Assembly (NCBI GenBank): GCA_963771835.1
Contig: CAVYVA010000002.1
Coordinates: forward strand, 372,001 to 436,000
DNA from: CAVQCJ01 sp963771835
GTDB taxonomy: Bacteria; Actinomycetota; Actinomycetes; Prado026
Direction: 5' to 3'
DNA: 64,000 nucleotides
Each line of letters begins with the position of its first letter. The first letter of the stretch is position 1. A program made the position numbers and the translations under genes. Below are positions 41,488-49,942 of the stretch, piece by piece. Under the pieces are notes generated by a model. That model searched no databases, had not been told where the DNA came from, and worked only from the letters and a program-made list of their open reading frames with translations.

Positions 41488-42007
41488 GTGACCAGCGGGT
41501 TCGATTCGGCGCTCGTCGACGAGGCCGGGCGCAAGTCGGCGGTGCTGTGGGTGGCGGTCCCCGGTGCCGCTGCAACCGCTCGGGGCCTGGCACGTGTGGG
41601 TCGACGGCGCGGCGGTGGTCGTGCACGAGGGCGACGAGCAGACGCTGCCAGGGCTGCGGGCCGCCGGCCACGCCGAGATGCTGCTGCGCAGCAAGGACAA
41701 GGGCGGCCTGCTCGTCCGCGTGCCCGTACGGGTCGAGGCCGTCGAACCGGGCTCCGGCACGTGGGACGCGTCGGTAGCGGCGCTGCACGCCGCCCGGCAG
41801 AGCGCGCCCGACGGCGAGGCGCAGCCGGCGCGCTGGGCGGCGACGTCGCTGGTCACCCGGCTGGTCCCGGACGGTCCCGTGCTCGAGGGCCCCGGCAGGT
41901 ATCCCGTGGCGGACCGGCGCGCCGCTGCCGTCCCCACGCCGGCGACGACGCTGGACCTGCGCCCGATGGTGCTGGGCCGCAGGTCGCGCCGCCGCCCCAA
42001 GCTGTGA
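41488..42007 (+). CDS. Conserved hypothetical protein, apparent +1 frameshift
   Basis: About 172 residues if repaired. The first frame reads VTSGFDSALVDEAGRKSAVLW-VAVP; removing one base near 41560 (in a CCCCGG run) joins it to PLQPLGAWHVWVDGAAVVVH, then LRSKDKGGLLVRVPVRVEAV, LHAARQSAPDG and the C-terminus RRSRRRPKL. The pattern resembles a small actinobacterial family that looks like a split-barrel flavin-type fold, but I cannot name it. GTG 41488. The stop codon is the first of four in-frame TGAs in a 15-bp tandem repeat. Confidence 0.6.
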
Positions 42008-42060
42008 CGACTGCCGCTGTGACGACTACCCCTGTGACGAGTACTCCGGTGACGGGTCCT
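42001..42060. repeat. Four 15-bp tandem repeats at a stop codon
   Basis: Units begin at 42001, 42016, 42031 and 42046, each a variant of GCTGTGACGACTACC. The first TGA is the stop of the hypothetical gene; since 15 is divisible by 3, every copy adds another in-frame TGA. The last copies also encode the C-terminus of the convergent PhzF gene. Confidence 0.75.
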
Positions 42061-42982
42061 GCGGCACGCTGACCCGACCCTGCGCGACCGGAAGGACCTC
42101 GCCGGCGACGTGGACCCGGACCGCCTGCCCGGACACGACCTCGACCCGGCACGACAGCAGCGACGGCCGCCCCATCTCGACGCCCTGGTGCACGGTGTAC
42201 GCGGACGCACCGGTCCGGCCGGGCTGATCGGCCCCGACCAGTCCGCAGGCCGCCAGCCACACCCCGTACGCGAGGGCCGCCGAACCGGTCGCCGGGTCCT
42301 CGGTGCTGCTGCCCAGGTCCCCGGCGAACATCCTCGCTCGTGCGGTTCGCGCGCCGGCGTCCCAAGCGACCGCGTAGATCCCGCTCGCCGGCGAGTCCGG
42401 GCCCGCGAACGCGGCCAGCCCGGCGTGGTCGGGCACGCAGCGCACCAGCGCGTCGGGATGAACGTCCAGGATCGTGTACGGGAGCCCGGTACCGCAGACC
42501 CGCGCGGGCCGGCCCAGCGGGTCGACCAGGTCCGCCGGCGACAGGCCGACCGCCGCGAGCGCCGCGGCCGGGTCGACGGGGTCCGAGCACGTCGGCGCGG
42601 CGCCGGTGAGCTCGACCGGTCCGCCGTCCGCGGACACCTCGAGCGGGAGGTCACCGGCTCCGCACGCCTGGACGACCCGGCCCGGCCGTACCCGGCCGAG
42701 CCTGACCATCAGCCAGGCAGCGCCGACGCTGGGGTGCCCGGCGAACGGCAGCTCGACGTCCGGGGTGAAGATGCGCAGCCGGTAGTCCACCCCGCGGGCG
42801 CGCTCCACGTCGGTCGCGGCCAGCGGGTACACCGTCTCGGACAGGCCGAACTCACGCGCCAGCGTCTGCATCGCGGCGGTGCCCAGCCCGTCGGCGTCGA
42901 GCACGACCGCGAGCGGGTTACCGGCGAACGGCTCCGCCGCGAACACGTCCAGCACGTGGTACGGCAGCGCCGAGGCGGTCAC
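42026..42982 (-). CDS. PhzF-family isomerase/epimerase
   Basis: 318 residues, the two-lobed DapF/PhzF fold. YHVLDVFAAEPFAGNPLAVV with the catalytic Glu region LAREFGLSETVYPL, RIFTPDVELPFAGHPSVGAA, and the second-lobe DLGSSTEDPATGSAALA are characteristic. The family includes phenazine-pathway PhzF, but most actinobacterial members have unknown substrates and no phz genes are present. GTG 42982 begins 3 bp after the stop of the upstream lipoprotein gene. Confidence 0.88.
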   Translation of the reverse strand: MTASALPYHVLDVFAAEPFAGNPLAVVLDADGLGTAAMQTLAREFGLSETVYPLAATDVERARGVDYRLRIFTPDVELPFAGHPSVGAAWLMVRLGRVRPGRVVQACGAGDLPLEVSADGGPVELTGAAPTCSDPVDPAAALAAVGLSPADLVDPLGRPARVCGTGLPYTILDVHPDALVRCVPDHAGLAAFAGPDSPASGIYAVAWDAGARTARARMFAGDLGSSTEDPATGSAALAYGVWLAACGLVGADQPGRTGASAYTVHQGVEMGRPSLLSCRVEVVSGQAVRVHVAGEVLPVAQGRVSVPQDPSPEYSSQG

Positions 42983-42985
42983 CGG

Positions 42986-43711
42986 TCAGCCTCCCAGCTT
43001 CGTGGGGTCCACCACGTCGCTCGGCCCGGGGGGCACGATCGTCGCGGGGACGTTCCAGTCCGAGAAGGTGGGCGGGTCCGACGTGGGGTCCTTCGGCTGG
43101 ATCTGCACCGGGTACGGCGGCCCGGTCAGCGCCACGTACAACGTCTGCCCGCCGGAGTCGTGGACCCCGACGACCGGCTGGCCGGCGACGGCGGACACGC
43201 CGGACTTGGACAACGTCCCGGTCGGTGCGAGGACGGTGTCCACCAGCCTTCCGACATCGGTGAACTGGTCCAGCCCCGAGGTGTCGATTCCCTTGGTCGA
43301 GCCGGCGACCACCCACTTGCCGGCGAGCACGTCGCCGCTTCCCACCCCGGACGCGTTGTCCCAGAACGCCTTGTCGCCCTTGATGTACGTCGTGCCGTCC
43401 ACGGCCAGCAGCTGCGCGGTGAGCCCGCCCTCGGTGACCGAGCCGGTTGCGGTGTCCTTGCCGACCGTGAGGTCCAGCCTCGTGCCGTTCTGCGTCCCGG
43501 CCACGTGCACCCAGGACGCCGCCTTCGCCGCCGCCTTGGACCGGTCGAGGATCTGCTGCGCGGTCAGGTCCTGCACGCCGTTCGCGCCCGTGCGCGACGC
43601 CGACGGCGGACCACCGGGACCGGAGCCACCGGTACAAGCCGCCAGCACCGGTCCGGCCAGCACCAGTCCGGCCAGCACCAGCATGGCGGCCGGGAACCGG
43701 TCGGAACGCAC
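42986..43711 (-). CDS. LppX/LprG-type lipoprotein
   Basis: 241 residues. The signal peptide RSDRFPAAMLVLAGLVLAG ends in lipobox PVLAAC, so the Cys near residue 25 is lipidated. The mature part begins with a Gly/Ser linker, then LTAQQILDRSKAAAKAASWV, TYIKGDKAFWDNASGV and VAGQPVVGVHDSGGQTLYVA, matching the LppX_LprAFG fold that carries lipids across the cell envelope. GTG 43711 has GGGGAG upstream. Upstream partner of the PhzF gene with a 3-bp gap. Confidence 0.78.
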   Translation of the reverse strand: MRSDRFPAAMLVLAGLVLAGPVLAACTGGSGPGGPPSASRTGANGVQDLTAQQILDRSKAAAKAASWVHVAGTQNGTRLDLTVGKDTATGSVTEGGLTAQLLAVDGTTYIKGDKAFWDNASGVGSGDVLAGKWVVAGSTKGIDTSGLDQFTDVGRLVDTVLAPTGTLSKSGVSAVAGQPVVGVHDSGGQTLYVALTGPPYPVQIQPKDPTSDPPTFSDWNVPATIVPPGPSDVVDPTKLGG

Positions 43712-43814
43712 AGGGGCTCCCCCACTGGGCCGGGGCCGGGCCGGGCGGCCCGGGAACCCGAACGGTACCTGGCCGGACATCGCGTCGCGGTCGGGCTCGC
43801 CGCGTGCGCGCCGG

Positions 43815-43820
43815 TAGCCT
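43815..43820 (+). promoter_or_regulatory. -10 TAGCCT, leaderless layout
   Basis: TAGCCT ends 6 nt before GTG 43827. Confidence 0.55.
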
Positions 43821-43826
43821 CGCCCC

Positions 43827-45071
43827 GTGAGCGCAACGCCGGACCGCGTCTTCATCGCGCGCCTGGCCTCGGTCGCTGTCTTCGACCCCAACGGCGACCA
43901 GGTCGGGCGGATCCGCGACGTCGTCGTGGCCGTGCGTGCCGGCCGCGACCTTCCGCGCGTGCTCGGGCTCGTCGTCGAGGTGCCGATGCGGCGCCGGATC
44001 TTCCTGCCCATCACGCGGGTGACCGCCCTGGACGCGCGACAGGTCCTGACCACGGGCGTGATCAACATGCGCCGGTTCGAGCAGCGTCAGAACGAGACCC
44101 TCGTGCTCGCGGAGATCCTCGACCGCAAGGTGACCCTCGTCTCCAGCGGCGAGGAGGTGACCGTCGTCGACGCCGGCATGGAGCAGGACCGGACCCGCGA
44201 CTGGGAGATCACCGAGCTCTTCGTCCGCAAGGGCGGCAGCGGCTTCCGGCGCCGTGGCGAGACCCTGATCGTCGACTGGACCGAGGTCACCGGGCTCACC
44301 CAGCCCGAGTCCAACCAGGGCACGGCCGCCCTGCTCGCCACGTACGAGAAGATGCGCCCCGCCGACCTCGCCGGCGCTCTGCACGACCTGTCGCCGAAGC
44401 GCCGGGCCGAGGTGGCCGCCGCCCTCGACGACGAGAAGCTGGCCGACGTCCTCGAAGAGCTCCCCGAGGACGACCAGATCGAGATCCTCGGGCAGCTCAA
44501 GCGGGAGCGGGCCGCCGACGTCCTGGAGGCGATGGCGCCGGACGACGCGGCCGACCTGCTCGGCGAGCTCCCGCCCGACCAGGCGGAGCACCTGCTCGCG
44601 CTGATGGAGCCGGACGAGGCCGAGGACGTGCGCCGGCTGCTGTCCTACGACGAGTACACCGCCGGCGGCATGATGACCACGGAGCCGGTGATCCTGCCGC
44701 CGCACGCCACCGTCGCCGAGGCGCTCGCCCGGGTCCGCAACGCCGAGCTCACGCCGGCGCTGGCCTCGCAGGTCTACGTGTGCCGCCCGCCGCTGGACAC
44801 CCCGACCGGCCGGTTCGTCGGCATCGCGTACACCCAGCGGCTGCTCCGCGAGCCGCCGTCCGCGCTCGTTTCCGGGGTCTGCGACACCGACCTCGAACCG
44901 GTCGCGCCCACGGCGACGCTGCCCGAGGTCACCCGGTACCTGGCCACGTACAACCTGGTCGCGCTGCCCGTCGTGGACGAGCACGACCACCTGCTCGGCG
45001 CGGTCACCGTCGACGACGTGCTCGACCACCTGCTCCCGGACGACTGGCGGGACGCCGACGATGGCCGCTGA
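43827..45071 (+). CDS. MgtE N-domain/CBS protein with N-terminal PRC-barrel-like region
   Basis: 414 residues without a membrane domain. Residues 1-150 show PRC-barrel-like strands (VAVFDPNGDQVGRIRDVVV and WEITELFVRKG). Residues 165-290 are the superhelical MgtE N domain (LAGALHDLSPKRRAEVAAAL, VLEELPEDDQIEIL, DDAADLLGELPPDQAEHLL). The CBS pair follows (AGGMMTTEPVILPPHATVAE and LPVVDEHDHLLGAVTVDDVLDHL). Real MgtE channels have five helices after this, so this is a soluble Mg/nucleotide sensor module. The gene is conserved next to DUF1003 and mrp in actinobacteria. Overlaps the DUF1003 gene by 11 bp. Confidence 0.85.
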   Translation: MSATPDRVFIARLASVAVFDPNGDQVGRIRDVVVAVRAGRDLPRVLGLVVEVPMRRRIFLPITRVTALDARQVLTTGVINMRRFEQRQNETLVLAEILDRKVTLVSSGEEVTVVDAGMEQDRTRDWEITELFVRKGGSGFRRRGETLIVDWTEVTGLTQPESNQGTAALLATYEKMRPADLAGALHDLSPKRRAEVAAALDDEKLADVLEELPEDDQIEILGQLKRERAADVLEAMAPDDAADLLGELPPDQAEHLLALMEPDEAEDVRRLLSYDEYTAGGMMTTEPVILPPHATVAEALARVRNAELTPALASQVYVCRPPLDTPTGRFVGIAYTQRLLREPPSALVSGVCDTDLEPVAPTATLPEVTRYLATYNLVALPVVDEHDHLLGAVTVDDVLDHLLPDDWRDADDGR

Positions 45072-45645
45072 GGAGACCCGCCGCGAGGCGCGACGGCGCT
45101 CGCGCCACCCCGGGCTGGACCAGCCGTACGTGCCGCGGCGCGGCGTCTCGGTGCGGCCCGACTGGGACCCGGACCGGTTCGGCCGCTACTCCGAGCGGAT
45201 CGCACGCTTCATCGGCAGCTGGAAGTTCATCGCCTACATGACGGCGTTCATCATCGTCTGGTTCGGCTGGAACACGCTCGGGCCGCACAGCCTGCGGTTC
45301 GACCCGTACGCCTTCCTGTTCATGACGCTGCTGCTGTCCTTGCAGGCTTCGTACGCCGCACCGCTCATCCTGCTCGCACAGAACCGGCAGGCCGACCGCG
45401 ACCGCGTGCAGTACGAGCAGGACCGCGGCCGGGACGAGCGGTCCGTGGCCGACACCGAGTACCTCGTGCGTGAGGTGGCCGACCTGCGCATCGCCCTCGG
45501 CGAGGTCGCCACCCGCGACTTCGTGCGCTCGGAGCTGCGGGACCTGCTCGAAGAGCTCGCCGCGCAGCTCGAGGGGGCCGGGTCGGCCGAAGAGGATCTG
45601 AGCGCCTCGACCCGCCCGTCGGTCGAGCCCGCCGGCGACACGTAG
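45061..45645 (+). CDS. DUF1003 membrane protein
   Basis: 194 residues. Basic N-terminus, then ARFIGSWKFIAYMTAFIIVW and PYAFLFMTLLLSLQASYAAP as two membrane helices with the Gly/Trp pattern of DUF1003, followed by a charged C-terminal coiled-coil (QADRDRVQYEQDRGRDERSV, LRDLLEELAAQLEG). ATG 45061 overlaps the end of the MgtE-N/CBS gene. Its TAG stop (45643-45645) doubles as half of the mrp -10. Confidence 0.85.
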   Translation: MAAEETRREARRRSRHPGLDQPYVPRRGVSVRPDWDPDRFGRYSERIARFIGSWKFIAYMTAFIIVWFGWNTLGPHSLRFDPYAFLFMTLLLSLQASYAAPLILLAQNRQADRDRVQYEQDRGRDERSVADTEYLVREVADLRIALGEVATRDFVRSELRDLLEELAAQLEGAGSAEEDLSASTRPSVEPAGDT

Positions 45646-45648
45646 CAT
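45643..45648 (+). promoter_or_regulatory. -10 TAGCAT built on the DUF1003 stop codon
   Basis: TAGCAT starts with the TAG stop of the DUF1003 gene and ends 6 nt before the mrp ATG at 45655. Confidence 0.55.
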
Positions 45649-45654
45649 CGGGGC

Positions 45655-46785
45655 ATGGCCCCTGCACCGACCGAAGACCTCGTGATGGCCGCGCTGGCGA
45701 CGGTCGACGACCCGGAGATCCGCCGCCCGATCACCGAGCTGGACATGGTCCGGTCGGTCGTGGTCGGTGCGGACGGGGCTGTCGCCGTGGAGGTCCTGCT
45801 TACCGTCTCCGGCTGCCCGATGCGCGACGAGATCACCCGGCGCGTCACCTCCGCCGTGTCCCAGGTGCCCGGAGTCACCGCGGTCGCGGTCGAGCTCGGC
45901 GTGATGACCGAGGACCAGCGCAAGGCGATGACCTCGCGGCTGCGCGGTGGCCAGGCCGACAAAGAGGTGCCGTTCGCCAAGCCGGGGTCACTCACCAAGG
46001 TCTTCGCGGTGGCGTCCGGCAAGGGCGGGGTCGGCAAGTCGTCGGTCACGGTCAACCTCGCCGTGGCGATGGCCGCCGGCGGCCTCTCCGTCGGCGTGGT
46101 CGACGCCGACATCTACGGCCACTCGATCCCGCGCATGCTGGGCGTCGAGGGCCGGCCGACGCAGGTCGACGAGATGATCATGCCGCCGTCCGCGCACGGT
46201 GTCCGGGTCATCTCCATCGGCATGTTCACGCCCGGAAACACCCCGGTCGTCTGGCGTGGCCCGATGCTGCACCGTGCGCTCCAGCAGTTCCTGTCCGACG
46301 TGTACTGGGGCGACCTCGACGTCCTGCTCATCGACCTGCCGCCCGGTACCGGCGACGTCGCGATCTCCGTCGCCCAGCTCGTCCCCAACGGCGAGATCCT
46401 CGTCGTGACGACACCGCAGCTGGCTGCAGCCGAGGTCGCCGAGCGGGCCGGGACGATCGCGCTGCAGACGCACCAGCGCATCGCCGGGGTCGTCGAGAAC
46501 ATGTCATGGCTCGATCTGCCCGACGGGTCGCGGATCGAGCCGTTCGGCTCCGGCGGCGGTGCCGTCGTGGCCGAGGCGCTCACCCGGGCGATCGGTGCGC
46601 CGGTCCCGCTGCTCGGCCAGGTGCCCATGGACACCGCGCTGCGCGAGGGGAGCGACGAAGGCGTCCCGCTCGTGCTGTCCGCGCCGGACAGTCCCGCCGC
46701 GAAGGTGCTGCGCACGGTCGCCGACCAGCTCGCCGGCAAGCCGCGCGGCCTGGCTGGCATGTCCCTGTCCCTGACTCCGCGCTGA
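45655..46785 (+). CDS. mrp: Mrp/NBP35 (ApbC-type) iron-sulfur carrier ATPase
   Basis: 376 residues. The N-terminal MIP18/DUF59 domain (residues 1-95, PEIRRPITELDMV, VEVLLTVSGCPMRDEITRRV) is fused to a P-loop ATPase with deviant Walker A SGKGGVGKSSVTVNLA, VVDADIYGHSIPRMLG, LLIDLPPGTGDV and VENMSW. The bridging CxxC of some ApbC proteins is not evident. It loads or transfers Fe-S clusters in the cytoplasm. Same locus as mrp in M. tuberculosis. Confidence 0.93.
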   Translation: MAPAPTEDLVMAALATVDDPEIRRPITELDMVRSVVVGADGAVAVEVLLTVSGCPMRDEITRRVTSAVSQVPGVTAVAVELGVMTEDQRKAMTSRLRGGQADKEVPFAKPGSLTKVFAVASGKGGVGKSSVTVNLAVAMAAGGLSVGVVDADIYGHSIPRMLGVEGRPTQVDEMIMPPSAHGVRVISIGMFTPGNTPVVWRGPMLHRALQQFLSDVYWGDLDVLLIDLPPGTGDVAISVAQLVPNGEILVVTTPQLAAAEVAERAGTIALQTHQRIAGVVENMSWLDLPDGSRIEPFGSGGGAVVAEALTRAIGAPVPLLGQVPMDTALREGSDEGVPLVLSAPDSPAAKVLRTVADQLAGKPRGLAGMSLSLTPR

Positions 46786-47432
46786 GCACCTGCCGGAACG
46801 AGCCGGCACCGGTCGACATCGTCAGGAGCGGCTACGACGCCGCTTCGTACCTCTACCGCTCCGACGACGACTTCCCCGACGAGTACCGGTCCTGGGTCGC
46901 TGTTCTGCTCGAGCGACTCTCGGCTGGAAGCCGTGTCCTCGACCTCGGATGCGGCTGCGGCATCCCGGTGGCGCGAAAGGTCTCCGAGGCCGGGCACCGC
47001 GTGACAGGCGTGGACCTCAGCGACGCTCAGATCGAGCGAGCACGACACCTCGTGCCCGCCGCCACCTTCGTCCGGGCGGACATGACCGCCCTGGACCTGC
47101 CCGCGGGATCGTTCGACGCGGTCGTCTGTCTCTACTCGATGATCCACGTACCCGTTGAGCAGCAGCTCGGGCTGCTGACCAGAGTGGTCGCATGGCTCGC
47201 GCCTGGCGGGACGCTCTTGCTCACCGCGGGCTGGGAGGCGTGGACCGGGTCCGAGGAGCGCTGGCTGGGCGGCTCGGCGCCGATGTGGTGGAGCCACGCG
47301 GACGTGGACACCTACCGCACCTGGCTCACGCGGGCCGGTCTGCACGTCGAGACGCTGGAGCACGTGCCGGAAGGTGACACCGGGCACAGCCTCTTCTGGG
47401 CCGTCAAGCCCGACCACCGCCAGGGAGGCTGA
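46782..47432 (+). CDS. Class I SAM-dependent methyltransferase, CTG start
   Basis: 216 residues. SAM-binding motif I VLDLGCGCGIPVARK, motif II GVDLSDAQIERAR, DMTALDLPAGSFDAVVCLYS and LLTRVVAWLAPGGTLLLTAG. Substrate unknown. No ATG, GTG or TTG exists in frame between the upstream region and VDIVRSGYDAAS, where homologues begin. CTG at 46782 overlaps the mrp stop as CTGA, which parallels the GTGA/ATGA couplings elsewhere, so I take CTG as the start. First gene of the accessory stretch between mrp and tatB. Confidence 0.75.
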   Translation: MSTCRNEPAPVDIVRSGYDAASYLYRSDDDFPDEYRSWVAVLLERLSAGSRVLDLGCGCGIPVARKVSEAGHRVTGVDLSDAQIERARHLVPAATFVRADMTALDLPAGSFDAVVCLYSMIHVPVEQQLGLLTRVVAWLAPGGTLLLTAGWEAWTGSEERWLGGSAPMWWSHADVDTYRTWLTRAGLHVETLEHVPEGDTGHSLFWAVKPDHRQGG

Positions 47433-47445
47433 CGGAGTCCTTCGC

Positions 47446-48012
47446 TCACGACGGATCGATCACCCTGCTCACGACCCATGCGTGCTTGCCGACCTGCCGG
47501 CCGCGGGTGAACCCGTACTGCTCGAAGAGCTCGACGGTCGCACTGAACAGGAAGCGGCCCGGCGCCTCGCGGCCGGCCGTCACCTCGGGGATGGCCTCCA
47601 CGAGGCCGCCACCGGCGTGGGCGATCTGGTCGAGCGCGCCCTCCAGCGCCGCCCGTGCGATGCCCTCGCCACGATGCTTCCTGTCGACGTAGAAGCACGT
47701 GATCCGCCAGTCCGGAAGGGGCGGCGCCTTCTTGTCGTACTCGCGCCGGTGCTTGATGTTCGGGAGCTCTTCGGGGCTGCCGTACTGGCACCACCCCTGG
47801 GCGGCGCCGTCCTCGTCGAGGACCAGCGCCGCGTGCGCGCGACCGGTCCGGACCCGGTCCTCCTTGACCGAGCGGTAGTCGATCCCCTTCTGGCCGCACT
47901 CCGGGTGGTACCCGATGCACCAGCACCCGCCGAAGATCCCGTTGTTGCGCTCGACGAGCTCCGCGAAGGCATCCCAGGTGGCAGCCTCGAGAGGCCGGGT
48001 CGTCAGGGGCAT
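47446..48012 (-). CDS. GNAT-family N-acetyltransferase
   Basis: 188 residues. NNGIFGGCWCIGYHPECGQK at the N-terminus, GWCQYGSPEELPNIKH, then the GNAT core ITCFYVDRKHRGEGIARAAL (acetyl-CoA loop R-G-E-G-I-A) and LFEQYGFTRGRQVGKHAWVV. The Cys/His-rich first 40 residues are typical of a GNAT subgroup of unknown substrate. ATG 48012 lies 13 bp downstream of the secreted-protein gene on the same strand, so both may share a transcript. Confidence 0.85.
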   Translation of the reverse strand: MPLTTRPLEAATWDAFAELVERNNGIFGGCWCIGYHPECGQKGIDYRSVKEDRVRTGRAHAALVLDEDGAAQGWCQYGSPEELPNIKHRREYDKKAPPLPDWRITCFYVDRKHRGEGIARAALEGALDQIAHAGGGLVEAIPEVTAGREAPGRFLFSATVELFEQYGFTRGRQVGKHAWVVSRVIDPS

Positions 48013-48025
48013 CGTGGAGAGTTCG

Positions 48026-49717
48026 TCAGCCCAGGCTCACCTTGATGACGCGGGTGCCCCAGTTGCGTTGGCCCGTGGTCGTCTGGCTCGACTTCGGCGG
48101 CATGTACTCGGTCGCGAGCCAGGCCGCGTCCGAGGTCCAGTCGGGCACCGCGAACGAGTAGTCACCCCATCGGGTGGCGTTCTTGTCGTACGGGCCCGAA
48201 CCGGCGGCGGCGACGACCGGCGCGGAGAAGTCCGCACCGCCCGAGGCCAGCACCGAGAAGCCGACGCTCGGGTACTGGCTGGGGCCGGTGAGGGTGAACA
48301 CCATCGCGGCGTTGCCGGCAGCGTCCGGCTGGATCGCCGGGTACAGGACATTCTGCCCGCGGACTGCGACGTAGCCCTGCCGGACGATCGTCGCGCCCGT
48401 GATCTTGTTCCCGGTCAGCTTCGGCCGCACCTGGAACCACGCGGCACCGGCGCGGTCGGCGTTGTCGCCCGTCGGACGCAGCGCGGTCCCGAGCTCCCCC
48501 CACAGCGTGCCGTTGACGAACGACGCCTGCTGCATCCGGTCGTCGCCAGAGTCGATCAGGCTCGACGAGCCGCGCTGCTGGGATGCGGGCGGGATCGCGT
48601 ACGCCTCGGAGGAGATCACGACCTTGCTCAACGTCGGAGACCCGCCGGTGGCGACCTTGTCACGGTTCGTCATGGCCCAGACGCCGATGCGGTTGTCACC
48701 GTTGCCGTCGGCGTCGATCTGGCTGAGGAAGTACTCCGCCGGGGGCGTGCCGATGGACAGCGCCGGCTGGGGTGCCCCGGCCAACGCGCCGCCGAGGTGC
48801 AGGTTGCCGAACCGCACGAAGTGCGCGTTCGTCGCGCCCGCGACCAGGTCGGCCTTCGAGATCGCGTAGATCTGCCCGCCGTGGAACTGCGGGCCGTTGA
48901 TGGAGAACTCGTCGGTCGTCACGTAGAGGTTCGTCTGGTCGATGCCCAGCCGCGGCTGGTCGCCGAAGCAGGGGCAGCCGGACAGGTTCGGCTCCCCGTC
49001 ACGTCCGTCGAACGTCGCGTCGATCTGGTACTCGTTCCACAGCCCGGTCGGTGACGTGTTCGGGTTGACGGCGATGTCGATGCGGCCCTCGGTGAACGTG
49101 TCGTTCAGGAAGAGGATGACGGCGAACCAGGTGTGCGTGGTCGGGTCGTACCAGCAGCGCGGGTCGCTGGTGAACTCCTTGCCGCCCTCGTTGAACAGCT
49201 CGTTGACGTTGAACGCCCCGCGGAGAGTCTTCCCGCTGGTGCTGAAGATGCGGTAAGCGGAGTTGACCGGCTCCAGGACGAAGCCGGCGCCGGCGCACAG
49301 TCCCTGGTCCGGTGGCTCGAACTTGGCGTCGAAGTTGGTGAACTGGCTGTCCTTGCTGCTCGTGCCGTCGAAGCTGCGGAGCAGGTGGGCGGCGGTGCCG
49401 CTCGCAGTGTCAGGGGCGGCGCCAGCCACGGCCGGGGCCGCGATCCGTGCGGGCGCTGCCGAGGTGGCGCGCGGCAGCAGCCTCGCGCCGTGCGGACGCG
49501 AAGAGACGGCCGCCGAGGACGAGGCGGCCGCGGTCGCGGTGCGCAGGACTTTCGCGGCCAGCCCGGGCTGGCCGGTCTGCGAGCCGCCCGCGGTGGAGCC
49601 TGTGCTCGACGTCGGGGCGGTCGGACTGGCCTGGGCGGGCAGGCTGCTCGCCGCGACGAGCAGGCCGCCTCCGGCGGCAGCGACGACGAGGATCCTGCGG
49701 ACGCGGTGGTTCTTCAT
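48026..49717 (-). CDS. Secreted protein of unknown function (563 aa)
   Basis: 563 residues. Sec-type signal peptide KNHRVRRILVVAAAGGGLLV ending SLPAQASP, then an 80-residue Ser/Thr/Ala-rich low-complexity stretch. The remaining 440 residues are a beta-rich domain with repeated Trp/Asp strands (DPRCWYDPTTHTWFAVILF, FGDQPRLGIDQTNLYVTTDE, RWGDYSFAVPDW), suggestive of a beta-propeller. Four Cys, two in LSGCPCFGDQ. No catalytic motif recognised. Located in the accessory stretch between tatB and mrp with a second secreted protein upstream. Confidence 0.7.
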   Translation of the reverse strand: MKNHRVRRILVVAAAGGGLLVAASSLPAQASPTAPTSSTGSTAGGSQTGQPGLAAKVLRTATAAASSSAAVSSRPHGARLLPRATSAAPARIAAPAVAGAAPDTASGTAAHLLRSFDGTSSKDSQFTNFDAKFEPPDQGLCAGAGFVLEPVNSAYRIFSTSGKTLRGAFNVNELFNEGGKEFTSDPRCWYDPTTHTWFAVILFLNDTFTEGRIDIAVNPNTSPTGLWNEYQIDATFDGRDGEPNLSGCPCFGDQPRLGIDQTNLYVTTDEFSINGPQFHGGQIYAISKADLVAGATNAHFVRFGNLHLGGALAGAPQPALSIGTPPAEYFLSQIDADGNGDNRIGVWAMTNRDKVATGGSPTLSKVVISSEAYAIPPASQQRGSSSLIDSGDDRMQQASFVNGTLWGELGTALRPTGDNADRAGAAWFQVRPKLTGNKITGATIVRQGYVAVRGQNVLYPAIQPDAAGNAAMVFTLTGPSQYPSVGFSVLASGGADFSAPVVAAAGSGPYDKNATRWGDYSFAVPDWTSDAAWLATEYMPPKSSQTTTGQRNWGTRVIKVSLG

Positions 49718-49860
49718 GGGTACCCCTCGGGCCGTGAAGAGGCGCCGGACACCGGCGTCCTTCGCGGAGTATGTCCCCCGATCTGCTCGACGAACAGGGG
49801 TATGACGGATACGGCCCGCGTCGCAACCCCGAGTAGCCGAAGGTTGGCCGGCTCGACTCG

Positions 49861-49898
49861 TCAGGGCGAGCAGCCGCTCCGGCTTCCGCTCACCCTGA
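49861..49898 (-). terminator. Hairpin downstream of the 286-aa secreted protein gene
   Basis: TCAGGGCGAGC (49861-49871) and GCTCACCCTGA (49888-49898) pair with one G-T mismatch across a 16-nt loop. It lies 45 bp past the stop of the secreted-protein gene (minus strand) and before the next gene. No T-tract follows, as is usual in actinobacteria. Confidence 0.5.
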
Positions 49899-49942
49899 CA
49901 ACGTGGGTGGCCGGCGTGGACGAGGCCGGACTCCGCCCGCGG

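Noticed and set aside
41488..42072. Reading the hypothetical gene in its first frame to 42072 (tail VTTTPVTSTPVTG)
   Set aside because: After about residue 25 that frame is Arg/Gly-rich and lacks conserved character; the repeat-derived tail is an artefact of the frameshift.
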